Notes: generated by a model not told the origin, from the letters alone. Positions 1-8,648 are shown, counted from the stretch's first letter. The stretch is 53,169 bases of DNA from Sulfuriflexus sp032250955 (GCF_032250955.1 NZ_JAVVES010000012.1:1-53169); one strand, 5' to 3'. Numbers and translations: made by a program.

Positions 1-1
1 G

Positions 2-418
2 TATCGTCATCGCTGGGAGATTGAACTGGGCTACCGGGAGATGAAACAGTATCTGCTGCAGAATCGGCTAACACTGCGCAGCCGAAAACCGGAGATGGTG
101 CGCCAGGAGTTATGGGGCGTGTTGCTTGCCTATAACCTGCTGCGCTTTCAAATGGCACAGATGGCCTATTCGCTAAAGGGGGTGGAGCCGAATCAGCTGA
201 GCTTTAGCCAGGCAACGGCTTTTCTCATCAAAGAACTGATGATGTTGCCCGCTGTCTCGCCGGGACGTATACCGGAAGTGCTCAATCATATCACCGCCAT
301 GGCTCAGGCTTTTGTCTTGCCTCAGCGAAGGGAGCGGGCCTATCCACGTGTCGTTAAAAAACGACCTCAGCGCTACCCTATTGTTAAAACTAAAAAAAGA
401 AATGCCGGTCAGTCTTAA
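2..418 (+). mobile_element. IS4-family transposase, C-terminal fragment (cut by window edge)
   Basis: The reading frame is open from base 2, and its first residues are YRHRWEIELGYREMK. This fits the IS4-family Y-(2)-R-(3)-E-(6)-K signature exactly, and its glutamate is the third acidic residue of the DDE catalytic triad. About 138 residues remain. The N-terminal part with the two catalytic aspartates lies left of the window, so I cannot say whether the element is intact. The tail is basic (KKRPQRYPIVKTKKR), as is common at the end of these proteins. The stop codon at 416-418 lies inside a perfect inverted repeat. The first ATG at 41 is internal and is not a true start. Confidence 0.85.
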
Positions 419-454
419 CTGACCGGCATTACGGCATTGCCGGGCGTTTTTTTT
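401..454 (+). terminator. Overlapping hairpins and T-run at the end of the IS transposase gene
   Basis: A perfect 12-bp inverted repeat (401-412 with 419-430) has the transposase stop codon in its loop. A second stem, CCGGCA (423-428) with TGCCGG (438-443), is followed by GCG and eight T (447-454), the form of an intrinsic terminator. The two stems share bases 423-430, so they exclude each other. The right end of the IS probably lies in this stretch, but without the left end I cannot define the terminal inverted repeat. Confidence 0.6.
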
Positions 455-656
455 GGATTGATGATCGCGGAATGATGATTGATGATTTTCTAAATTCATC
501 GGTTATGGCTTAAACGAATGTGCTCATGTAGATATGGGCACAGGATTACATTTCATAGCCTGAACTGACCCACGCATTCATCGCTCATAGAACCCTTTCA
601 GGGTTCATTATGAGTACCTCACCCTTCGGGTCGAGGCAATCATCAATCATCAATCA
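455..656. repeat. Intergenic repeat with TGATGATTGATGATT inverted ends, copy 1
   Basis: The gap between the IS end and the convergent aspA-like gene has TGATGATTGATGATT at 473-487 and its exact reverse complement at 638-652. The outer end runs into the aspA-like stop codon (654-656). Related inverted ends fill the gaps at 5659-5824 and 34784-34930. The inner 150 bases show no gene. Confidence 0.6.
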
Positions 657-2054
657 CTCCACAATCCCATCCCGTGCAGCCTTGAGCACAATGGCATCAA
701 AGTCTTTGATATCCATGATATTTTTCTCGGCAACGATATCCCGCACCGGTTTACCACTTTTTTCCGATTCCTTGGCTATCTCGGCGGCCTTTGCATAACC
801 AATGTGCGTGTTGAGCAGGGTGGCGAGACCGACACTGCTGTGGAGGAAGACCGCGCATCGCTCACGATCAATGCTGATGCCTTTGAGGTTTTTATCGGTG
901 GCAGCGTTTACAGCATTGGTTAACCACTCCATCGCATCGAACAGGGCCGAACCGAGCGCCGGCATCATGACATTGAGCTCCAGCTGTCCCGCCTGGGTCA
1001 TGAGTGCGATGGCATGGTCCTGTCCGAGCACCTGGTAGCAGACCTGGTTGAGCATCTCGAACATGACCGGGTTGATCTTGCCTGGCATGATGCTGGAGCC
1101 GGGTTGTACCGGTGGTAACATGATTTCGCCGAGTCCGGTACGCGGACCCGAGGCGAGCAAGCGCATATCGTTACTGATGCGGGTCAACTCCAGGGTCAGG
1201 CCGCGAATTGCCGCAGACAGGTTTTGCACATCGCCCATGGATTGCATCTGCGCGGCGAGATCATCGGCCGGGCGAATCGCCTCACCGCTCAAGCGGGCCA
1301 GCTCCCGGGCGACGTTTTCGATGTAGCCGGGTGAGGTGTTCAGACCGGTGCCGGCGGCAGAGCCACCGAGGCCGATTTCACATAGCGGGTTGCGGCAAGC
1401 GACAATCTGCCTGGCAACACGGCGCAGGGTAAAGGCATAAGCACCAAATTCACGGCCGATGGTGGTCGGCACGGCATCCTGCAGATGGGTGCGGGCACTC
1501 TTGACGGTATCGACCTCCCGCTTGGCAATGCGGGCAAATTCGCTGGCCATGGATTCGATGGCCTCGAGCAGACGCGGCAACTTGGCAAGCGCCGCCAGGC
1601 GAATGGCGGTGGGGATAGTGTCATTGGTGCTCTGTCCCATGTTGACGTCATCATTCGGGTTTACGGGGTGGTAGGCGCCACGCTCACCGCCGAGGGCAAC
1701 ATTGGCCAGATTGGCCACGACCTCGTTGCTGTTCATGTTATGGCTGGTGCCCGCGCCCGCCTGGAAGCGGTCGACCACGAACTGGTCCATGTATTGGCCA
1801 CCGAGGATCTTGTCACAGGCCTCGATGATGGCATCCCGTTGTTGCTCGGTCAGCCAGCCCGGCTGGCAATTGGCAACCGCGGCGGCGCGCTTGATGCGAA
1901 TATGGGCATGGACAAAGTCGGGGTCAGGGCGGCGTCCACTGATAGGGAAGTTTTCAATGGCACGGGCGGTCTGTATGCCGTACCAGGCATCGGCAGGCAC
2001 CTCGAGTTCACCAAGGCTGTCCTTTTCCATACGGGTCTTGTTATGATTAGCCAT
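654..2054 (-). CDS. aspA: Aspartate ammonia-lyase (aspartase/fumarase superfamily)
   Basis: About 466 residues, the usual size for the family. The signature GSSIMPGKINP is present, together with GAGTSxNMNxNEV, QSTND and RTHLQDAVP. This superfamily eliminates ammonia from aspartate or water from malate to give fumarate. GAGTS and QSTND resemble aspartases more than class II fumarases (SGTQS, QSSND), as does the N-terminus with GIQTARAIENF. PGKINP is shared with fumarases, so fumarase activity is the main alternative. The start at 2054 (MANHNK) matches the usual N-terminus; an in-frame codon at 2105 would add an unlikely extension. The gene stands alone and divergent from the thioredoxin run at 2192. 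Confidence 0.75.
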   Translation of the reverse strand: MANHNKTRMEKDSLGELEVPADAWYGIQTARAIENFPISGRRPDPDFVHAHIRIKRAAAVANCQPGWLTEQQRDAIIEACDKILGGQYMDQFVVDRFQAGAGTSHNMNSNEVVANLANVALGGERGAYHPVNPNDDVNMGQSTNDTIPTAIRLAALAKLPRLLEAIESMASEFARIAKREVDTVKSARTHLQDAVPTTIGREFGAYAFTLRRVARQIVACRNPLCEIGLGGSAAGTGLNTSPGYIENVARELARLSGEAIRPADDLAAQMQSMGDVQNLSAAIRGLTLELTRISNDMRLLASGPRTGLGEIMLPPVQPGSSIMPGKINPVMFEMLNQVCYQVLGQDHAIALMTQAGQLELNVMMPALGSALFDAMEWLTNAVNAATDKNLKGISIDRERCAVFLHSSVGLATLLNTHIGYAKAAEIAKESEKSGKPVRDIVAEKNIMDIKDFDAIVLKAARDGIVE

Positions 2055-2191
2055 CTTGAAGGTCTCGTATACTTTAAAGTGATATATAATACAATTATCC
2101 CACAACCCGGCGTCGAACTCAGCCGTTGCGTGGAACAGATGTCGGTTTTCCTGGTCAGACTAGATAGAAACCCGGGTACCAGGAGGACTTA

Positions 2192-2692
2192 ATGCGTTTT
2201 GCGGTAAACAAAATGATTTTGGCACTTTGTGCTCTTGGCCTGTTGATGGGGAATGCACAGGCGGTGGACTTTTCCATTGAGGACATCCATGGCAAAACCC
2301 ACAAGCTTTCCGATTACCGCGGCAAGTGGGTAGTCGTGAATTACTGGGCCACCTGGTGCCCGCCATGCCTCGACGAGATCCCGGATCTGGTCGAGTTTCA
2401 CGACAAGCACAGGGAGAAGGATGCCGTGGTGCTGGGCATCAATACCGAGGCCCTGACAGCAGATCGCCTGCGCGATTTTGCGGATAGCTATTTTGTCAGC
2501 TACCCGGTGCTCATCGGTGAACCCGTCGCCGATGCTGACTATATGCTTGGTCCTATCCCTGGATTGCCGACGACCTATATTGTTTCGCCAAAGGGTGAGG
2601 TGTTGACCCGGAACGTCGGGCCATTAACTGGTAGTATGATCGAAGACTATATCACTGAAGCCTGCAAGGATAAAAAATACGACGTCTGCTAA
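2192..2692 (+). CDS. TlpA/ResA-like periplasmic thiol-disulfide oxidoreductase
   Basis: 166 residues. A signal peptide ends near residue 24 (NAQA). A thioredoxin fold with the active site WCPPC (C56, C59) and a cis-proline loop GLPTTY follows. WCPPC is typical of TlpA/ResA/CcmG-type reductants that act in the periplasm on apocytochromes or copper chaperones. A strong ribosome site (AGGAGG) precedes the ATG. It is the first gene of a same-strand run to 5655 with short gaps. The substrate cannot be told from sequence; cytochrome or oxidase maturation is possible given the cbb3 locus in the same window, but that is inference. Confidence 0.85.
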   Translation: MRFAVNKMILALCALGLLMGNAQAVDFSIEDIHGKTHKLSDYRGKWVVVNYWATWCPPCLDEIPDLVEFHDKHREKDAVVLGINTEALTADRLRDFADSYFVSYPVLIGEPVADADYMLGPIPGLPTTYIVSPKGEVLTRNVGPLTGSMIEDYITEACKDKKYDVC

Positions 2693-2715
2693 AGGCAGAA
2701 CAGAGAGATAAAATT

Positions 2716-3246
2716 ATGTGTTTTAAACGTTCATTCCTGTTTTTACTGGTAGCCTTCATGAGTCTGGGTATGGCCCAGGCAAGCTCGCCGCGCGACCCTT
2801 ATATACATTTCTTCCAACAGTCGCTGGGCGATTTTTCCGAGGAGTTGCAGGTCGCGAAGGAAGACGGCAAGAAGGCCGTGATGCTGTTTTTTGAACAGGA
2901 CGAATGCCCGTTCTGTCATTACATGAAAAATACGGTACTGAACCAGCCCGAAGTACAGGAGTACTTTCGAAAACACTTTGCCCTGTTTGCCATCGACATT
3001 GAGGGTGACATTGAAATGACCGACTTTGAAGGTCAAACCATGAAAATGAAGGATTTTGCCTTCAAACTGAATCGCGTGCGTGCTACACCGGTGATCGCCT
3101 TCTACGATATGGAAGGTGAGCGTGTGGTTCGCTATATTGGCAAGACCTCGGATGCGGATGAATTCATGTTGCTGGGACACTTCGTTGCTGAAGGGAAATA
3201 TAAAGACATGCGTTTTACCAAATACAAGCGCGAACAACGAAAATAA
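2716..3246 (+). CDS. Exported thioredoxin-fold protein with CPFC motif (SoxW/DsbC-like)
   Basis: 176 residues. The signal peptide ends near residue 22 (AQA). A redox motif CPFC (C64, C67) follows DE, and a cis-proline segment RATPVIAFYD comes later. This layout is that of the thioredoxin_2/SoxW-like family of periplasmic thiol reductases. It starts 23 bases after the previous gene, so the two thioredoxins are probably co-transcribed and may form a reductant pair. The real partner is unknown. The C-terminus is rich in Lys/Arg (FTKYKREQRK). Confidence 0.75.
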   Translation: MCFKRSFLFLLVAFMSLGMAQASSPRDPYIHFFQQSLGDFSEELQVAKEDGKKAVMLFFEQDECPFCHYMKNTVLNQPEVQEYFRKHFALFAIDIEGDIEMTDFEGQTMKMKDFAFKLNRVRATPVIAFYDMEGERVVRYIGKTSDADEFMLLGHFVAEGKYKDMRFTKYKREQRK

Positions 3247-3281
3247 TGAGATTATAAAAAGCGTTCAGATAGGCTCTGTTT

Positions 3282-4604
3282 ATGTCAGTAACTGGAATGG
3301 TTTGTGGCGGGTTGCTGCTTGTTCTTGCGGGCACGTCCGCCCTTGTTAGCGCTGAAGATGAAGCGTTTACCATGCCGGCGACTATCACCCTCGATTTTGC
3401 CCTGCAACAGGCCGATAGTACCCATCCCGAACTTGAACAGGCCCGTGTGGCTATTGAACTGGCTGAATCGGAGCGCCTGAATGCCGAGGCGCTGACCGGC
3501 ACCAATGTCTCCATTGATGCACAGTTAATCTACGTTAACCCAAACAGCAGCGCACAGGATCAAAGGCATGATGATCATATTGTCAGTTTGCTGGCGAGTA
3601 AGAATCTCTATGACTTCGGCCGTAGTGCGGCTGCTGAGAAAGCCGCGGCGGCGGCCGTGCAAGGCGAGCAGAAGAACCTCATTGATGTGCGTAATCAGCG
3701 TCGCCTGGAAATCATGCAACGTTATTTTGATACCCTGCTCGCTGATCTGGCCTATCTGCGCGATAACGAGGATATGGCCGTGGCCTTTATTCAGTTTGAC
3801 AAGGCGCGCGATCGTCGCGAGGTCGGGCAGGTCTCCGATATTGAAGTCCTGAATGAGCAAAATGGCTATCAGCAGATCCGCTTGAAGCGTTATCGCAGCG
3901 AGGCCAGGCAACGCAGTGCACGGGCACGCCTGGCGCTGGCCATGAACCGTCCCAATCAGTTGCCTGCCAATCTGCAAACCCCCGAGTTAAGTGACCTGCA
4001 GCGTGAACGTCCTGAGCTGGAAGTGCTGCAGGAACAGGCCAGAAAGAATAACCCGCTCCTGCATGCCGCCAGGGCACGGCTCGTGGCCGCGCAGGCTCGC
4101 GTTGACGAGGCGCACGCGAGTGATAACCCGGTGCTGAGTGGTGAGTTTGAGGCCAGTGATTACAATCGTGCCTTTGGTTCCCGCGATGATGTCCGGATTG
4201 GGCTGCGCCTGAATATCCCGTTAACAGACGGGGGCCGCAACAAGGCCGACGTCGCCAAACAGCGTGCCAGGCTGCGGCAGGCGCGGGCAAGTTATGCCGA
4301 ACAGCAACGGAAGCTGGAACAGGTCATACTGGAAACGTGGCTGGAACTGGGGTCATTAAGTGCCCAGCTTGATCAGGCCACTGCGCAACTGAATTACACG
4401 GAATTATACCTGGATCAGCGTCGGGCGCTTTATGAACTTGAGGCCCAGGCAAATCTTGGTGATGCCATGGTGCAGATTTCAGAAGCACAGCGTTATATGG
4501 CTGAAACGCGATTTAAAACGGCAATGGCATGGGCGCGTCTCGATGCCCTGTTGGGCAATACGGTCTACGCACAGGCACCGGTCGCAACCGGAGAGGGCAA
4601 ATAA
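3282..4604 (+). CDS. TolC-family outer membrane channel protein
   Basis: 440 residues with an N-terminal signal peptide ending near SALVSA. Two repeats of long amphipathic, Ala/Gln/Glu/Arg-rich helices are separated by beta-strand segments, e.g. LDFALQQADSTHPELEQARVAIELAES and the second-half NIPLTDGGRNKADVAKQRARLRQARASY. The motif NxPLTDGG is typical of the second repeat of TolC/OEP proteins. It forms trimeric outer-membrane exit ducts for efflux or type I secretion. The adaptor gene follows after two bases. No inner-membrane pump or ABC transporter lies nearby. Confidence 0.85.
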   Translation: MSVTGMVCGGLLLVLAGTSALVSAEDEAFTMPATITLDFALQQADSTHPELEQARVAIELAESERLNAEALTGTNVSIDAQLIYVNPNSSAQDQRHDDHIVSLLASKNLYDFGRSAAAEKAAAAAVQGEQKNLIDVRNQRRLEIMQRYFDTLLADLAYLRDNEDMAVAFIQFDKARDRREVGQVSDIEVLNEQNGYQQIRLKRYRSEARQRSARARLALAMNRPNQLPANLQTPELSDLQRERPELEVLQEQARKNNPLLHAARARLVAAQARVDEAHASDNPVLSGEFEASDYNRAFGSRDDVRIGLRLNIPLTDGGRNKADVAKQRARLRQARASYAEQQRKLEQVILETWLELGSLSAQLDQATAQLNYTELYLDQRRALYELEAQANLGDAMVQISEAQRYMAETRFKTAMAWARLDALLGNTVYAQAPVATGEGK

Positions 4605-4606
4605 TA

Positions 4607-5383
4607 ATGATCTGTTTACGTAATTTTCTCTTGGCGGCTGTTAGCGGTATGTATCTGCTGATGAACATGAATATAGTGCTGGCTGCGAATATTGATGCCA
4701 CGGTAAACTGGTCACAGCGTGTGGAAATGAGCACCGGGGTATCGGGCACGGTCGCTAGCGTAAATGTAAAAGCCGGCGATCGGGTTGAACCGGGCCAACT
4801 GTTGCTGGCACTGGATGCGACACGCTTCAAGGCCACCTTGCAAGCAGCAAAAGCGACACAACGGTCTGCTCGCTATGCACTGGATGAAGCCAGGCGGGAA
4901 TGGGAACGGGCCGAGGAACTCTATGAACGCACAGTGCTTGCAGATCGCGATTTGCAGCTGGCTGAAAATGCCTACGTGGCGGCACAGGCAAACATGGCCC
5001 GAGCCGATGCAGCATTGGCGAATGCCGGGAAAGACCTTGGCGAAAGCATGATCCGGGCACCGTTTGCCGCGGTAGTGGTGTCACGCCAGGCCGAGATTGG
5101 TCAGACCGTGATTACCCAGTTACAGGCCGTACCGATGCTGACTGTGGCGGCAAGTGATTACTACCTTGCGCATGGCTTGCTGGGGCTGTCTGATCTGAAT
5201 GCGCTGCGTGTGGGTCAGGCTGTCGATGTCAGTACAAGTGGTGAGCGTTTCCCGGGGGAGATCGTGAATCTCGGTCTGGAGCCGGTCGATGTCAAGCAGG
5301 GCCTGTATGCTGTAGAAGTACGGTTTGCGGCGCCGGATAGCATCGTCCGGGCCGGACAACACGCGGTGCTGCATTTGCCATGA
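4607..5383 (+). CDS. HlyD/RND-type periplasmic adaptor (membrane fusion protein)
   Basis: About 258 residues from the ATG at 4607, preceded by GGAGAGGG; an upstream in-frame ATG at 4529 lies inside the TolC gene and is rejected. An N-terminal signal or anchor (LRNFLLAAVSGMYLLM) is followed by a biotinyl-lipoyl half motif (SGTVASVNVKAGDRVEPGQLL), a helical hairpin (residues about 75-140), the second lipoyl half (MIRAPFAAVVVSRQAEIGQTV) and a beta-barrel segment. It is short for the family. It links an inner-membrane pump to the TolC-type duct encoded just upstream, but no pump gene is linked. Its stop overlaps the acylphosphatase start (ATGA). Confidence 0.82.
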   Translation: MICLRNFLLAAVSGMYLLMNMNIVLAANIDATVNWSQRVEMSTGVSGTVASVNVKAGDRVEPGQLLLALDATRFKATLQAAKATQRSARYALDEARREWERAEELYERTVLADRDLQLAENAYVAAQANMARADAALANAGKDLGESMIRAPFAAVVVSRQAEIGQTVITQLQAVPMLTVAASDYYLAHGLLGLSDLNALRVGQAVDVSTSGERFPGEIVNLGLEPVDVKQGLYAVEVRFAAPDSIVRAGQHAVLHLP

Positions 5384-5655
5384 AGCAATGTGTCCACTGT
5401 ATTGTGAGTGGGCATGTGCAAGGGGTTTTTTATCGTGCCGCGACAGAAGAGCAGGCAGGACGTCTGGGCCTCAGCGGCTGGATAAAGAACCTGCCTGATG
5501 GCCGGGTCGAAGTCACCGCCTGCGGTACCGAACCACAACTCAAGCAACTTCAAGCCTGGCTCTGGCAAGGCCCGACGCATGCGCAGGTTAGTGAGGTTGC
5601 GTGTGAAGAAATCGCTGCCACTGATGTGGGCGACGACTTCGAGGTACGGTATTAA
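5380..5655 (+). CDS. acyP: Acylphosphatase
   Basis: 91 residues, the normal length. It has the conserved signature GHVQGVFYRAATEEQAGRLGLSGWIKNLPDGRVEV, with the phosphate-binding loop and catalytic arginine in GVFYR and the catalytic asparagine in KNLPDG. It hydrolyses acyl phosphates such as carbamoyl or acetyl phosphate. Its start overlaps the end of the adaptor gene (ATGA), so it is translationally coupled to the channel/adaptor pair. The first residues (MKQCVHCIVSG) carry two cysteines. Confidence 0.92.
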   Translation: MKQCVHCIVSGHVQGVFYRAATEEQAGRLGLSGWIKNLPDGRVEVTACGTEPQLKQLQAWLWQGPTHAQVSEVACEEIAATDVGDDFEVRY

Positions 5656-5658
5656 GGG

Positions 5659-5824
5659 ATTGATGATTGCAGATTGATGATTTAAAAATCAGTGTTCGTA
5701 AGTCAGATTAGTGCTGTATGCAAAATATGACCTTCTTTTCTGAAAAACCAATTAACTGCAAAGTTCGCATAGAGTACATTACAGATTTTAAACATTCATC
5801 AATCATCAATCTGCAATCATCAAT
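5659..5824. repeat. Intergenic inverted-repeat element, copy 2 (24-bp perfect ends)
   Basis: Bases 5659-5682 are the exact reverse complement of 5801-5824. The 166-bp unit fills the whole gap between the convergent acyP and lytic transglycosylase genes. The left end begins 4 bases after the acyP stop; the right end touches the first base of the transglycosylase stop codon. Just inside the ends, TTTAAAAATCAGTG and the complement of CATTACAGATTTTAAA continue the symmetry after an 8-base insertion. No coding content is seen. Confidence 0.7.
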
Positions 5825-6456
5825 TATCTCCTATACCAGCGCCTGGCCAGCGCATCCAGTACCTTGTCGGAATAACGGGTGCTACCGAGGCTGCCGTTAT
5901 AACGTGCCAGGCCACGGACCAGGTTGCCTTTTTCCTTCTGGATATAGTGTCGCAGGATGGTGCAGCCCATACGCAGGTTGGTGCGCAGGTGAAACAGGTT
6001 GTCATCCGGTTTGCCGATCTCCTTCAGCCAGAAAGGCATGATTTGCATCATGCCACGAGCGCCGACACGCGAGATGGCGAAACGATCAAAATTACTTTCG
6101 ATATGAATAACAGACAATACCAGCTCAGGCGGGAGCTCGGCACGACGCGCCTCGTAATGCACCTGCTTGAGAAGATGTAGGCGTTTTTTTGTATCCGGAA
6201 TACGCCTTTCCAGGCGGGTCGACATGTCCAGCAACCATACTTCGGCATCAAAGCGGTCTTCAAAACTGTCGGCGCTGTTAATAGCCTCGCTTAACAGGGT
6301 GCGGAGCTCATCATCGGGACGTTCCTGCGTGGCGGCTTGTACGCCAGACATCCCGAACAGGAACAACAACAGCATGCCAAGGAGGCGCCCGGCATGTCGC
6401 AACCGCGCGACCACAATATGGCAAGGGCAAGCGAGAAAGGTATGTCCTGTTATCAT
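5824..6456 (-). CDS. Lytic transglycosylase (SLT domain), exported
   Basis: 210 residues. After an N-terminal hydrophobic segment ending near GVQAA comes a short helical region and then a catalytic SLT domain. The catalytic glutamate is in VIHIESNFD, followed by the family motifs GARGMMQIMPFW and ARYNGS. These enzymes cleave the MurNAc-GlcNAc bond of peptidoglycan and leave 1,6-anhydromuramic ends. It starts 28 bases after proS on the same strand, so it is probably co-transcribed with it. A later Met near residue 28 is a possible alternative start. Confidence 0.87.
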   Translation of the reverse strand: MITGHTFLACPCHIVVARLRHAGRLLGMLLLFLFGMSGVQAATQERPDDELRTLLSEAINSADSFEDRFDAEVWLLDMSTRLERRIPDTKKRLHLLKQVHYEARRAELPPELVLSVIHIESNFDRFAISRVGARGMMQIMPFWLKEIGKPDDNLFHLRTNLRMGCTILRHYIQKEKGNLVRGLARYNGSLGSTRYSDKVLDALARRWYRR

Positions 6457-6483
6457 CTTTGCCTGTCTTGTTCAGAATGTTGG

Positions 6484-8193
6484 TCAGTTACCGAGTTGCT
6501 CTTTCAGGAAATTGATGACGTTATCCAGAGCGATCTCGGTCTTTTCCGTGTCGCGCCGGCCTTTGTATTCCAGAGTGCCTGCATCGAGGCCTTTCTCGCC
6601 AATCACGATACGGTGCGGGATACCCACCAGTTCCATGTCCGCAAACATGACGCCGGGACGCTCTTTGCGATCATCGAACAGCACATCAAACCCGGCATCC
6701 TGTAACTGAGTATAGAGGGTTTCCGTGGCTTCGCGAACGCGCTGTGACTTGTGCATGTTCATCGGCAGCAAAGCAACGTTAAACGGCGCAATGGTATCCG
6801 GCCAGATGATGCCGTTGTCATCATGGTTCTGCTCAATGGCAGCGGCCACGACGCGGGTCACGCCGATGCCATAGCAGCCCATGGTCATGGTCTGTTGCTT
6901 GCCGTTTTCATCCAGCACGTTAGCATTCATGGTGGCACTGTATTTCTGGCCGAGCTGGAAGATGTGGCCTACCTCGATACCGCGGGCGATCGACAGCGTG
7001 CCCTTGCCGTCCGGGCTCGGGTCACCGGCAACCACATTACGTATGTCCACTATAGCCGCCGGTTCCGGCAGGTCGCGGTCCCAGTTCACATTTTTCAGGT
7101 GTTGGTCTTCTACATTGGCACCGCAGACAAAATCGGCCAGCGCCGCCGCGGCGCGATCGACCATGAGCGGAATCTCAAGCCCAACCGGGCCGAGCGAGCC
7201 GACCTTGCAACCGACGGCCCTTAGGATCCTGTCCTCCTCCGCCAAGCACAAGGGCGCGGCTACGCCGTCGAGTTTTTCGGCCTTGATGCTGTTGAGTTCG
7301 TGATCGCCGCGCAAGACGAGCGCGACAAGGCCGTCTTCCTCGCCCTCGACAATGAGGGTCTTGATGCATTGTGCGGCATCAACCTTGAGAAAGCGGCTGA
7401 CTTCTTCAATGCTGTATTGTCCGGGGGTATCGACCGTGCTCATTTCTGCAGAGGCAGGCGGCCGCCTGATCGTACAGACGGCCTCGGCCAGCTCGACATT
7501 GGCGGCGTACTCGCTGCCGTCACTGAAGGCAATGGCATCTTCACCGGAGGCAGCCAGTACATGGAATTCGTGTGAGACGGCACCACCGATGCTACCGGTA
7601 TCGGCATGTACCGGACGGAATTCGAGTCCCAGACGCGTGAAGATGCGGGTATAGGCCTCGTGCATGACCGCATACGTCTCGCTGAGCGAGTCCTGGTCGA
7701 GGTGGAACGAATAGGCATCCTTCATTGTAAACTCGCGGGCACGCATGACCCCGAAGCGCGGACGGATCTCGTCGCGGAACTTGGTCTGGATCTGGTAAAA
7801 ATTGGCTGGCAACTGCTTGTAGCTGCGCAACTCATGGCGAACCAGATCAGTGATGACCTCTTCATGGGTCGGGCCGAGACAGAACTCGCGATGGTGGCGA
7901 TCATGAATGCGCAGCAGCTCCGGACCATATTGCTCCCAGCGGCCGGATTCCTGCCATAGCTCGGCAGGCTGGACTACCGGCATAAGCACTTCCTGGGCAC
8001 CGGCGCGATCCATCTCCTCACGGATAATGGCCTCGACCTTGCGCAGCACACGTAGCCCCAGTGGTAGCCAGTTATAGAGGCCGGCGGCCATTTTGCGGAT
8101 CATGCCCGCGCGGAGCATGAGCTGGTGGCTGATCACCTCGGCATCGGCCGGAGTTTCCTTGACGGTGGCAAGCAGAAATCTGGAAGTACGCAT
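6484..8193 (-). CDS. proS: Prolyl-tRNA synthetase (bacterial type with editing domain)
   Basis: 569 residues, the standard length of bacterial-type ProRS. The N-terminus MRTSRFLLATVKETPADAEVISHQLMLRAGMIRKMAAGLYNWLPLG is diagnostic. Class II motifs are present (FRDEIRPRFGVMRAREFTMKDAYSF as motif 2, GCYGIGVTR as motif 3). The long insert between them, about residues 220-400, is the YbaK-like domain that clears Ala-tRNA-Pro. The C-terminal anticodon-binding domain is complete. It is transcribed with the transglycosylase downstream. Confidence 0.97.
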   Translation of the reverse strand: MRTSRFLLATVKETPADAEVISHQLMLRAGMIRKMAAGLYNWLPLGLRVLRKVEAIIREEMDRAGAQEVLMPVVQPAELWQESGRWEQYGPELLRIHDRHHREFCLGPTHEEVITDLVRHELRSYKQLPANFYQIQTKFRDEIRPRFGVMRAREFTMKDAYSFHLDQDSLSETYAVMHEAYTRIFTRLGLEFRPVHADTGSIGGAVSHEFHVLAASGEDAIAFSDGSEYAANVELAEAVCTIRRPPASAEMSTVDTPGQYSIEEVSRFLKVDAAQCIKTLIVEGEEDGLVALVLRGDHELNSIKAEKLDGVAAPLCLAEEDRILRAVGCKVGSLGPVGLEIPLMVDRAAAALADFVCGANVEDQHLKNVNWDRDLPEPAAIVDIRNVVAGDPSPDGKGTLSIARGIEVGHIFQLGQKYSATMNANVLDENGKQQTMTMGCYGIGVTRVVAAAIEQNHDDNGIIWPDTIAPFNVALLPMNMHKSQRVREATETLYTQLQDAGFDVLFDDRKERPGVMFADMELVGIPHRIVIGEKGLDAGTLEYKGRRDTEKTEIALDNVINFLKEQLGN

Positions 8194-8363
8194 AGTGTTG
8201 TTCTTCTGTCTAAGTAAGGGTCAATAAAACAGGCCTCCCCGCAGGGCAGCCCCGGCTGGAGGTAACCAGCCAGGCATCTGAATATATGGCGTTATTGTAG
8301 CAGAGCTTGGCTCAAGGGTTGAGTCGGCTCGCGGGTCAGACGGGGAGATAAGACCAGATTGCC

Positions 8364-8636
8364 CTAATCCTCGCGCTGGAGTGCCTCTGGCAAGGGCAGG
8401 ATATTCACATCGCTTCGGACCTCGACCCGTTCAAAGGGGGTGCCCGCAGGCGGCGGGGTCTGGGTGTATTGCCACTGGCCGCTGGCGGAACGCCATTTAT
8501 AGACGGTGGTGGTGTCGGTTTGCAGACCCGAGGATTGCAACAGGCCCTGGGCCTCGTGACGCAGTGCCGGACTCAGGTGCAGGGCCGCAGCAGCCGTGAT
8601 CGCGAGTAAGAGGAGGATGTACAGGAGCATTTTCAT
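8364..8636 (-). CDS. Small DUF4124-domain exported protein (paralogue 1)
   Basis: About 90 residues from the ATG at 8636. A hydrophobic N-terminus (MKMLLYILLLLAITAAAAL) precedes a DUF4124-type segment, VYKWRSASGQWQYTQTPPPAG. This short beta-rich domain occurs at the N-terminus of many gammaproteobacterial envelope proteins; its role is not known. TATAAT at 8643-8648 (minus strand) lies only 6 bases before the start codon, so the message may be almost leaderless. An upstream in-frame ATG at 8759 would remove the signal sequence from the N-terminus and is unlikely. A second DUF4124 gene is at 14052-14516. Confidence 0.7.
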   Translation of the reverse strand: MKMLLYILLLLAITAAAALHLSPALRHEAQGLLQSSGLQTDTTTVYKWRSASGQWQYTQTPPPAGTPFERVEVRSDVNILPLPEALQRED

Positions 8637-8642
8637 GCGCTC

Positions 8643-8648
8643 ATTATA
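8643..8648 (-). promoter_or_regulatory. Candidate -10 box (TATAAT) for DUF4124 gene 1
   Basis: A perfect TATAAT on the minus strand stands 6 bases from the ATG at 8636, which places the expected transcription start at or next to the start codon. No good -35 hexamer is seen at 16-18 bases, so support is partial. The rest of 8649-9027 shows no gene. Confidence 0.35.

Noticed and set aside
1485..2192. 235-codon open frame antisense to the aspA-like gene
   Set aside because: Shadow of the lyase; its end runs into the thioredoxin ribosome site.
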